The position numbers were made by a program, and so were the translations under genes. The notes beneath the pieces are model-generated. The model saw only the letters and a list, made by a program, of their open reading frames with translations, was not told where the DNA came from and made no database searches. This document shows, in pieces, positions 35,538 to 42,964 of a stretch of 64,000 nt of DNA; within the stretch, counting starts at the first letter, position 1; each line of letters begins with the position of its first letter. This DNA is from JAGPUQ01 sp050250395 (GTDB lineage Bacteria > Pseudomonadota > Gammaproteobacteria > Pseudomonadales > Porticoccaceae), in the NCBI GenBank assembly GCA_050250395.1, contig JBFWOQ010000003.1:128347-192346 (forward strand), in the 5' to 3' direction.

Positions 35538-36764
35538 TCAGGCGGACGTGACCGGCACCGGTTCGCTGGCCAGCACACCGCTCGCGGCGAGCGCGGCGAT
35601 ATCGCTGTCCAAATAGCCCAGCATCTTCAGCACCTCGGCATTGTGCTCGCCCAGAAAGGACGCCTGCAGGGGCAGGAATTCGGGGTAGGCCGAGAACCGC
35701 AGCGGTACGCCCGGAATTTTCAGCTTGCCGAAGGCGCGGTCGGTGATGGTACGCACCGTCTGGCGCGCATTGTGATGCGGGTGCGCCATGGCCTCCGGCA
35801 CGCTCAGCACCGGCGCCACCGGGACATGGTTCTCTTCCAGGATGCGCACCGCCTCGTCATCGCTCGGGGTGGAACGCAGCCAGGCTTCGATGGCATCGAT
35901 CAGCACCTGTTTGTGCTTGACCCGCCCGGCGTTGTCGGCAAAGCGCGGGTCGGTCTTGAAGCTCTCGCAGCCGATCACGGTCAGTAGATTCTCCCACTGC
36001 GCGCCGATGGCGATGATCACCAGCCACTTCTCCTTGCCCTTGAACATGCCCAGCGGCGCCACCGCGAAGTGGTGTGCACCCGAGCGGTGGGGCACGAGTT
36101 GGCCGTTGGTGCCGTCATAGCCCTGGACATTGATTTCGTGGCAGTGGAACAGGCAGTCGAGCAGCGCGATATCCAGGTGCTGGCCACCGCCGCCTTTCTC
36201 GCGATGGAACAGCGCGGCCGTGATGGCACCGTAGGCATGGGCACCGGTGGACACGTCGCCCATGCCGAGGCCGGGGAAATAGGGCGAGCCGTTCTCCTCG
36301 CCGATCATGTCGATCACCCCGGCGTAGGCCTGGGCGATGTAGTCGAAGCCGGGCCGGTTCGACAGCGGTCCGGTCTGCCCGAACGCCGAAATCGAGCACA
36401 TGATGAGCTTCGGATTGATCGCGCTCAGGGTTGCGTAGTCGATGTTGAGGCGCTTCATGACCCCCGGCGTGAAGTTCTCCACCACCACATCCACGTCCTT
36501 CACCAGCTTGTGGATCACCTCCTGGGCACGCGGATCGCGCAGATTCAGGCAGATCGACTTCTTGCCGCGGTTCTGCTGGATGTAATAGCCGCTGCGGCCA
36601 TCCTTGAGCGCCGGCATGAAGCGCACCATGTCGCCCGCCGGGGCCGCCTCCACCTTGATCACGTCGGCCCCCGTCTCCGCCATCAGGCGGGTACAGCTCG
36701 GCCCGGCCAGCACATGGGTGAAATCCAGGACGCGAACCCCTTCCAGAACATGCTTTCTGCTCAT
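35538..36764 (-). CDS. CaiB/BaiF CoA-transferase, tandem copy 4
   Basis: A 408-residue class III CoA-transferase, the first gene of the array. ATG 36762-36764 gives MSRKHVLEGVRVLDFTHVLAGP, matching the N-termini of the paralogues; the open frame further upstream is not conserved with them. It has QNRGKKSICLNLRD, MCSISAFGQTGP, the catalytic-Asp segment GMGDVSTGAHA and DIALLDCLFHCHEINVQGY. The 182-nt gap upstream is the likely promoter of the array. Confidence 0.92.
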   Translation of the reverse strand: MSRKHVLEGVRVLDFTHVLAGPSCTRLMAETGADVIKVEAAPAGDMVRFMPALKDGRSGYYIQQNRGKKSICLNLRDPRAQEVIHKLVKDVDVVVENFTPGVMKRLNIDYATLSAINPKLIMCSISAFGQTGPLSNRPGFDYIAQAYAGVIDMIGEENGSPYFPGLGMGDVSTGAHAYGAITAALFHREKGGGGQHLDIALLDCLFHCHEINVQGYDGTNGQLVPHRSGAHHFAVAPLGMFKGKEKWLVIIAIGAQWENLLTVIGCESFKTDPRFADNAGRVKHKQVLIDAIEAWLRSTPSDDEAVRILEENHVPVAPVLSVPEAMAHPHHNARQTVRTITDRAFGKLKIPGVPLRFSAYPEFLPLQASFLGEHNAEVLKMLGYLDSDIAALAASGVLASEPVPVTSA

Positions 36765-36946
36765 TAGTGCCCCCGCGAATATCGCCAGCGGCAGGTGCCG
36801 CCACGGATACGGTCTATTGGAATGGTGGGAAATCAGGTCCGGGGATGCTAAAGCTAACAGTCGCAAACGGCAATTGCGTCGAAGACCACCCGCTCCGGTC
36901 ACCCGCTCATGTCAGGTCGCATCAACCGCAACGCCGCCGGCTCGGC

Positions 36947-37324
36947 TCAGGACAGATCCACTGCGTACTGTTTGAGCGTCGCCATGTCCACCATGGCGAG
37001 CGTCTCTTCGTGAGTGGCGCGCAGCCGCACCCGGGGCGCGCAGCCGGCGCGGTAGGCTTCGATCCAGCGCGCCGCGCACAGGCACCAGCGGTCGCCGGGC
37101 TTGAGCCCCGGAAATTCGAAATCCGGCATCGGGGTGGAGAGATCGTTGCCGCGACCGCGGGAAAATTCGAGAAACTCCGCCGTGGCTTCGATGCACACGG
37201 TGTGGATGCCGGTGTCGTCATGGCCGGTGTTGCAGCAGCCGTCGCGGTAGAAGCCGGTGAGAGGCTGGGTGCTACAGCTTTCCAGGGGTTCGCCGAAGAC
37301 ATTGCGGGATTCGAACTGGGTCAT
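36947..37324 (-). CDS. DUF2237 family protein
   Basis: A 125-residue conserved protein of unknown function. The family pattern is clear: NVFGEPLESCSTQPLTGFYRDGCCNTG at the start, EFLEFSRGRGNDLSTPMP in the middle, and FPGLKPGDRWCLCAARWIEAY followed by LRATHEETL near the end. Several conserved cysteines (CC, CLC) suggest metal or redox function, but none is established. It stands alone between the CoA-transferase array and the ABC exporter operon. Confidence 0.85.
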   Translation of the reverse strand: MTQFESRNVFGEPLESCSTQPLTGFYRDGCCNTGHDDTGIHTVCIEATAEFLEFSRGRGNDLSTPMPDFEFPGLKPGDRWCLCAARWIEAYRAGCAPRVRLRATHEETLAMVDMATLKQYAVDLS

Positions 37325-37437
37325 CGCGGGGAGTTGTCCTGATGGGTACGGAGTGGATCGGGTTGGCGCCAGTGTAGCGCGACACAGGCGGTTCGGTTCG
37401 CTTCCGTTCCGGTCGGGACGGATCGGATCGGGACCGG

Positions 37438-38118
37438 TCAGCCGTCGCTCTCGACCCTGCCGTCCACAATGCGAACGACGCGGTCGCCGGCGCGGGCGAA
37501 TTCGGGATCATGGGTGACCGCCACCACGGCGCGCTGCCCATCGCGGGCGATGCCGCTGAGAATCTCCCGGACCCGGGCGCTGGCCGCGGAATCCAGATTG
37601 CCGGTGGGTTCGTCCGCGAGGATCACCAGCGGCTCGTTGGCCAGCGCGCGAGCGATGGCGACGCGCTGACGCTGGCCGCCGGAGAGCTGGTCCGGCCGCT
37701 TGTGCAACTGGTCGCCGAGCCCCAGGTCCACCAGCAACTGTTCGGCCCGCGCCCGCTGTGCGGCGGGCGCGAGCTGGGCCCGGCGCGCCATGGGCAGGAT
37801 CACGTTATCGAGCACCGAAAACTCCACCAGCAGGAAATGAAACTGGAACACGAAGCCGAGCTTGGCCAGCCGCAGCGTGGCGAGCCGGTCGTCCTCGAAG
37901 CGGGAGGTATCGACGCCGTCGAGCCAGATGCGCCCAGCGCTCGGCACATCGAGCAGACCGAGCAGATACAGCAGCGAGGACTTTCCGGAGCCGGATGGGC
38001 CCTGAATGCTCACGAATTCGCCGCGGCGGATCGACAGGTTCACGTCCCGCACCAGGGTGACCGGCACTGGCCCCGGCAGTACCCGGGTCACGCCTTCCGC
38101 GCGCAGCACTTCGCTCAC
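37438..38118 (-). CDS. ABC exporter ATP-binding subunit (LolD/MacB/DevA type)
   Basis: A 226-residue ABC ATPase with Walker A GPSGSGKSS, Q-loop region FVFQFHFLL, signature LSGGQRQRVAIARAL and Walker B LVILADEPTGNLD. This subtype drives tripartite or lipoprotein exporters rather than importers. GTG 38116-38118 overlaps the permease stop (GTGA). It is the last gene of an operon with a permease and a periplasmic adaptor. Confidence 0.9.
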   Translation of the reverse strand: MSEVLRAEGVTRVLPGPVPVTLVRDVNLSIRRGEFVSIQGPSGSGKSSLLYLLGLLDVPSAGRIWLDGVDTSRFEDDRLATLRLAKLGFVFQFHFLLVEFSVLDNVILPMARRAQLAPAAQRARAEQLLVDLGLGDQLHKRPDQLSGGQRQRVAIARALANEPLVILADEPTGNLDSAASARVREILSGIARDGQRAVVAVTHDPEFARAGDRVVRIVDGRVESDG

Positions 38119-39368
38119 GCCATGCCACCCCGCAGGATCTCGACGGGATACACCGCGCCCGCCTTGCGGGCCGGCAGGTACGCGGCGGCGGTAGCGGAGA
38201 GCAGCGCAAAGCCGGCCGCGATCAGCACCTGATCCGACCCCCAGTAGAGCGGCAGATGCACGCTCTGGCTCATGCCGGGCGGGCGGATTTCGATGGCCGC
38301 CAGCAGCGCCATCAGGCCGAGTCCGGCGAGGGAGCCCACCAGACTGCCGAGCGCGCCGATCACCAGGCCCTGGGCGAGGAAGATGCGGCGCACATCGCGG
38401 GCCTGAAAACCCATGGACTTGAGGATGGCGATGTCACGGCGCTTTTCCATCACCACGGTGGAAATCACGTTGAAAATGCCGAACGAGGCGACCACCAGAA
38501 TGGCGCTGACGACGGTGTACATGATGATGTTGCGCACGAACAGCACCGACAGGATGTTCTCCGACGCCTCCTGCCACGACTGGGCGCGGTAGCCGACGCG
38601 GGCCTCGATGGCGGCCGCCACCTCCCGCGCCCGATAGGGATCGTCGAGTTGCAGGATCAGGCGATTGGCGCGGTCCGGGCGCCCCAGCAGCACCTGGGCG
38701 CGCTTGAGCAGCACATAGGCCTGACCCTCGTCGATCGCGGTGGTGCCGGTATCGAACAGGCCGACGATCTTGAGGGTGCGCACCAGGCCCGCCGGGGACG
38801 ACAGGGTCAGGTTGTCGCCCATGTCGAGAAACAGCTTCTCGGCCAGCTTGCGGCCGACGATGATGCCGTTGGGATTCGCGCCGAGCGCCGCCAGCGAGCC
38901 GGCCACCATCTTGTCCTCGATATCGCTCACGTTCGCCATCAGACGCGGCACCACGCCGTTCATGGTGACGCCGCGCTCCTTGCCGGCCGAGGTGATGATG
39001 GCCTGGCCCGTCAGCACCGGCGCCACCCGCAATCCGGGCAGCTCGGCGATCGCCGCCAGCTTCTGTTTGTAGCCGCGGATGCCGCGGGTCTCGGTGCGCG
39101 CCTTGAGGCCCATCAGGGTCAGGGCGGCATCGGGGTAGGCGAGCCGGGCCGGTTGCGCCGGCGGCGCGCGGTACTCGTCGCTCACCGTGATGTGGGGGGC
39201 GTTGTCGATCATGCGCTGGATGAAATCCGCCTCGGAACCGCGCATCAGCGCGCTGATGGCGAGGAAGAAGGCGACCCCGAGCACGATACCCAGCATCGAC
39301 ATCAGCGCCTGCCGCTTGCGGCTGGCGAGCTGGGTCAGGGCGATGCGCAGGCCGAGCGGCAGCCTCAG
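38115..39368 (-). CDS. ABC exporter permease (FtsX domain, MacB/DevC type), apparent CTG start
   Basis: A 417-residue permease: one N-terminal membrane helix (about 28-45), a large periplasmic region (about 46-285), then three C-terminal helices typical of FtsX-domain permeases, ending YLPARKAGAVYPVEILRGGMA. No ATG, GTG or TTG occurs where the conserved cytoplasmic N-terminus (LGLRIALTQLASRKRQALMSMLG) should begin. A CTG at 39366-39368, six nucleotides after GGAGG and overlapping the adaptor stop as CTGA, fits best; the first ATG would be residue 23. It works with the adjacent ATPase and adaptor. Confidence 0.85.
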   Translation of the reverse strand: MRLPLGLRIALTQLASRKRQALMSMLGIVLGVAFFLAISALMRGSEADFIQRMIDNAPHITVSDEYRAPPAQPARLAYPDAALTLMGLKARTETRGIRGYKQKLAAIAELPGLRVAPVLTGQAIITSAGKERGVTMNGVVPRLMANVSDIEDKMVAGSLAALGANPNGIIVGRKLAEKLFLDMGDNLTLSSPAGLVRTLKIVGLFDTGTTAIDEGQAYVLLKRAQVLLGRPDRANRLILQLDDPYRAREVAAAIEARVGYRAQSWQEASENILSVLFVRNIIMYTVVSAILVVASFGIFNVISTVVMEKRRDIAILKSMGFQARDVRRIFLAQGLVIGALGSLVGSLAGLGLMALLAAIEIRPPGMSQSVHLPLYWGSDQVLIAAGFALLSATAAAYLPARKAGAVYPVEILRGGMA

Positions 39369-40435
39369 GGTGTGCCTCCGGATTGGATGCTTGCGCGGCG
39401 CCCCGGGCGCAGGCCGGCGCGCAAGCTGCTGACGACCGGATCGTCGGCAGCGAGGCCGGCGCGGATTTCCACCAGACCGTCGCGCCCCGCACCCAGCGTC
39501 ACGGACTGTTGCGTCAGGCGGCCATCGCGTATCACCCACAGCTTGTCGCCGGCAATCGCGGTGGCCGGTACCCGCAGGGCGTCGGCGCGCTCGGCCAGGA
39601 CGATGTTGCAGTCGGCGGTCATGCCCACCCGCAGCGGCGTGTCGGCGAGCAGCGCGATGCGCACACGGAAGCTGCGCGCCACCGCATCGCCCTTGGGGGT
39701 GATTTCGCTGACGGTGCCGTCGAACACGCGGCCCGGAAAAGCATCCGCCGCGATCAGCACCCGCTGGCCCGGTTGCACGGAGGGGATGTCTTCCTCGTCG
39801 ATCTCGGCGCTCACGCGCAGGCCGCCGCAGCAGGAAAACCAGAACAGCGTGTCGCCGGGACGCAGCAACTGGCCGATCTCGCCGTCGCGGCGCAGGATGA
39901 CGCCGTCGTCCGGGGCACGCAGCGTCAGGTCGGCGAGCTGTTCGCGCACCCGATCCCGTGCCGCGCTGGCGGTAGCGAGCTCGTTGCGGGCACGGTCGAG
40001 GTCGGATGCGGCCGCGAGTCGGCGCCGGGCCAGTTCTTCGATACGCCGAAATTCCGCCTCGCCAAAACGCACGCGCGATTCCCACTCCGCCACGGTGGCG
40101 GCGAGATCGCGACCGTCGAGCCGCGCCAGCACCGCACCCTTGCGCACGGTATCGCCTTCGTCGAACGCGAGCTCCTGCAAGCGCCCGCTCACCTTGGGCC
40201 CGATGGCCACCATCACCTCCGGCTCGACGATCCCGGAACCGTACACGGCTTCCACGGCCAAGCCGCGGCTGGGCACGGCGGCGGTCACCCTCACCGGCCC
40301 AAGGAAATACCAGGCAACCGCCGCGGCGGCGGCGAGCAGCCCCAGGGCAATGAGCGCAGGTACCAGGACACCCCCGCGCTGGGCGCTTGCGCCGGACCGC
40401 GGCGGGTTCAGCACCGGCGCAGGAGCTCCTGCCAT
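39365..40435 (-). CDS. Periplasmic adaptor (membrane fusion) protein of ABC exporter
   Basis: A 356-residue HlyD/MacA-type adaptor: N-terminal membrane anchor (about 22-45), a lipoyl-like half with SGRLQELAFDEGDTVRKGAVLARLDGRDL, a coiled-coil hairpin (about 115-165), then the second lipoyl half LRAPDDGVILRRDGEIGQLL and beta-barrel domains. It would link the inner-membrane permease to an outer-membrane channel, which is not encoded here. It overlaps the preceding gene by 28 nt and the permease by 4 nt. Confidence 0.88.
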   Translation of the reverse strand: MAGAPAPVLNPPRSGASAQRGGVLVPALIALGLLAAAAAVAWYFLGPVRVTAAVPSRGLAVEAVYGSGIVEPEVMVAIGPKVSGRLQELAFDEGDTVRKGAVLARLDGRDLAATVAEWESRVRFGEAEFRRIEELARRRLAAASDLDRARNELATASAARDRVREQLADLTLRAPDDGVILRRDGEIGQLLRPGDTLFWFSCCGGLRVSAEIDEEDIPSVQPGQRVLIAADAFPGRVFDGTVSEITPKGDAVARSFRVRIALLADTPLRVGMTADCNIVLAERADALRVPATAIAGDKLWVIRDGRLTQQSVTLGAGRDGLVEIRAGLAADDPVVSSLRAGLRPGRRASIQSGGTP

Positions 40436-41688
40436 TGCGTCGTCAACTCGTTACGGAAACTCGGGTGGGCGATACCGATCAGTGCTTCCGCACGCCGTTC
40501 GAGGGACTGATTGGACAGTCGCGCGACGCCCTGCTCGGTGACCACATAATCGACGTCGGCGCGCAGCGCGGTCATCGGACCGCTCAACAGCGGCTTGATC
40601 TTCGACAGGCTGCCGCCCTTGGCGGTCGAATGCAGCGCGATGATGCTGCGCCCGCCGCGCGAGGCCCGCGCGCCGCGCAGGAAATCCACCAGGCCACCAC
40701 CGCCGCCGACCTGACGGCCGTCGAGGGTCTCGCTGTTGAGCTGGCCGAAGAGATCGATTTCCAGCGTGGTGTTGATGGCCACCAGCTGGTTGATCGAGGC
40801 CAGCACGGCGGCGTCATGGGTATAGGTGACCGGACGCAGCGCGAGCCCGGCATGGCCCGCGCACCAGCGGTAGAAATCCTGGCTCCCCGCCGCGATGCCG
40901 GTGACCAGCTTGCCGGTGTCGATGTTCTTGCGCCGGCCATTCACCACGCCCGCTTCCACCAGGGGCATGAAGGCTTCGGTCAACAGCCCGGTATGAACAC
41001 CCAGATCCCGCTTGCCACCGAGCCGTTGCAGGATCGACACCGGCAGCGCGCCGATGCCCAGTTGCAGGCAGTCGCCGTCCTCGACCAGACCGGCGATATG
41101 ATCCGCCACCATGGCGTCGGCGTCCGCCGTCTTGCCGCCGATGCGGTATTCCAGCAGCGGGCGCTCCGTCGTCACCGCGAAATCGATATCGGCCAGTGGA
41201 ATGCGCGGCGCATCGGCGATGTCCGGTACGGCGGCGTTGATCTCGGCGATCACCAGCCGCGCCTTCGCCAGCATTGCCAGCGAATAGTCGGTATGCAGGC
41301 CCAGACTGCACGCGCCGTCGGCGCCCGGCGGCGCCACCATGATGAGTGCGACATCGACGCCATAGAAATCCTCCAGGGCGCGGTAGCGCGCGGAATGAAA
41401 CGCCGGCACCCAGTCGAGCCGGCCGGCGGCGTGCAGGCGCCGGTAGCCGCCCAGAAAGAATCCGGTGTTGAGGGTCGCGGCGCTGGATATGCGGTCGGGA
41501 TCGAGTTCCGTCATGCCCGGTACCGAGCAATCCATCACCGTCAGCGGCAGGTCGAGTCGTGTCTGCGCCAGGATGTCGAGCACCGCGTCCGGCTGACCGC
41601 AGCCGCCCGCGACGAAGACCGTGTCACGGGAATGGAAATGGTCGCGTACGGCAGCGGGAGTCAGTTGCGGCGGCTGGGCGGTGGTCAC
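40408..41688 (-). CDS. Acetyl-CoA hydrolase/transferase family protein (copy 1)
   Basis: A 426-residue member of the acetyl-CoA hydrolase/4-hydroxybutyrate CoA-transferase family. Characteristic are the LQLGIGALPVSIL loop, the GVHTGLLTEAF segment and NTTLEIDLFGQLNSE, where the family glutamate nucleophile lies. Acyl donor and acceptor are unknown. It is first in a tight operon with the ABC exporter genes, which is unexpected. A paralogue lies at 52.2-53.5 kb. Confidence 0.85.
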   Translation of the reverse strand: MTTAQPPQLTPAAVRDHFHSRDTVFVAGGCGQPDAVLDILAQTRLDLPLTVMDCSVPGMTELDPDRISSAATLNTGFFLGGYRRLHAAGRLDWVPAFHSARYRALEDFYGVDVALIMVAPPGADGACSLGLHTDYSLAMLAKARLVIAEINAAVPDIADAPRIPLADIDFAVTTERPLLEYRIGGKTADADAMVADHIAGLVEDGDCLQLGIGALPVSILQRLGGKRDLGVHTGLLTEAFMPLVEAGVVNGRRKNIDTGKLVTGIAAGSQDFYRWCAGHAGLALRPVTYTHDAAVLASINQLVAINTTLEIDLFGQLNSETLDGRQVGGGGGLVDFLRGARASRGGRSIIALHSTAKGGSLSKIKPLLSGPMTALRADVDYVVTEQGVARLSNQSLERRAEALIGIAHPSFRNELTTQWQELLRRC

Positions 41689-42018
41689 GGCTAGGGGCTC
41701 CGGCGGGCTGAAGGTGTGGCGGGCAATCTAGCACAGGGGCGCCGTGTTGAAACGCGCGGTGGAGCGCATGCAACAGACGTCGAAGCGACCGCCGCACTGC
41801 CCCGGCAAACCCGACACCCGGCGCATCCACGCGCCCAAGCCACGAGAGAAAGAAGCGACGAGAGAAAGAAGATTTGCGGAAACCACGTCCGTAGCACCGG
41901 CTGGCGCCGACACCGAAACGAACCACCGCAACGAGACCGCGGTCCTTGACTGGATCTTGCTACGAAAAAGGCCGGCGAACGCCGGCCCTTTCAATCCTCG
42001 ATTCAACCCTCGTTTCGA
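41689..42018. other. Intergenic region with terminator and presumed promoter
   Basis: 330 nt without a convincing gene. It holds the slyB-like gene's terminator at its right end and must carry the promoter of the acetyl-CoA hydrolase/exporter operon. Short open frames here are arginine-rich and look like chance. Confidence 0.5.
41964..41992 (-). terminator. Rho-independent terminator
   Basis: GGCCGGC-GAAC-GCCGGCC hairpin with A-rich and T-rich flanks. On the minus strand it is followed by TTTTTC, 27 nt after the stop of the glycine-zipper lipoprotein gene. Confidence 0.85.
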
Positions 42019-42489
42019 TCACTGATCGACGGTAACCCGGCTGTTGCCGTGCAGGATATTGATCCGCACGCGGTCCCCGACACGGAACACTTCACCTTCG
42101 CTGACCTCCTGCACATAGGCGCGGGTCAGACCGCCATCCTCGTTAACGGTAATCTCCACCGCCTGCGTCCGCGTAAAACCCTCTTCCGTTGCCGCGCCGA
42201 TCAAGCCGCCCGCCACCGCGCCGATCACCGCGGCCACCAGGCTGCCCCTGCCGTCGCCAATGCTGCTGCCGGCAATCCCGCCCACTACCGCACCCGTACC
42301 CGCGCCGATAGGCGTTTTGGTGCCTTCCAGTCGCACCGGGCGCAACGATTCGATGGTCCCCTTGCGCACGATCTGTGGCGTGCGCGCGTCTTCACGGGAA
42401 TAGACGTCCCCTTTCAGACTGGACGCGCAACCGCCGAGCGTCAACGCAGCGCCTGCAACCAGTACCGCAACCAGAATGTTTTTGTACAT
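42019..42489 (-). CDS. Glycine-zipper outer-membrane lipoprotein, SlyB-like
   Basis: A 156-residue lipoprotein. The signal peptide ends in lipobox LGGC (Cys about residue 21). The middle part has GxxxG-type glycine-zipper repeats (GAGTGAVVGGIAGSSIGDG, VAAVIGAVAGGLIGAA) as in SlyB/Pcp lipoproteins that associate with outer-membrane proteins. The C-terminal 50 residues form a beta-rich domain (ITVNEDGG, VGDRVRI). TGAGGAT lies 6 nt before ATG 42487-42489. It has its own terminator. Confidence 0.88.
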   Translation of the reverse strand: MYKNILVAVLVAGAALTLGGCASSLKGDVYSREDARTPQIVRKGTIESLRPVRLEGTKTPIGAGTGAVVGGIAGSSIGDGRGSLVAAVIGAVAGGLIGAATEEGFTRTQAVEITVNEDGGLTRAYVQEVSEGEVFRVGDRVRINILHGNSRVTVDQ

Positions 42490-42964
42490 GGATAATCCTC
42501 AGTGGAAAGCAATTCCGCAGGAGTCATCAAACCCTGCCGGATGTTCCGATGCCAGCCCGGGAACGGAATCGCGGCCTGACACCGAATGGCGCTTCGACCA
42601 CCCAGCACTATCAAAAGTTGCCCCGCGGCTTCGGTAGCGCCGGGGAAGCGCGGGTGCCGGAAGTTTTCCCCCATGTTTCCCGGGTTTCGATCCGCGCGCG
42701 TCGGCGGGGCCTGCCGCCCTCCGGGAATGGTCGCACATTAAACCGTGGCAACTGGAACCGGAGCAACCGTGATCGCGCAAGCGCCCAAGTCAGGTAGGAT
42801 TGGAATCCAAATCCGTGTGCCACTCCAACCCGGGGAACGTCGTGAGAACGGGAACGGGAGTTCAATTCGTAGGGTTCTCGCCATGCCACTTACCATGCGT
42901 TGCATATCGCGCTGCTGCAATGCGAGACCTGCCCCATTCTCCACTCGGCTTGGTACGCGGCGCT
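42490..42964. other. Intergenic region, no gene seen
   Basis: 475 nt between the start of the SlyB-like gene and the stop of the SIR2-TPR gene, both on the minus strand. Short open frames in several phases lack recognisable motifs and ribosome sites. The right part (about 42745-42960) would be 3' sequence of the SIR2-TPR transcript; I see no clear terminator. Confidence 0.4.

Noticed and set aside
34402..35616. 404-codon plus-strand frame opposite CoA-transferase copy 3, with similar ones opposite the other copies
   Set aside because: They resemble each other only because the coding strands are paralogous; no independent domain is seen.
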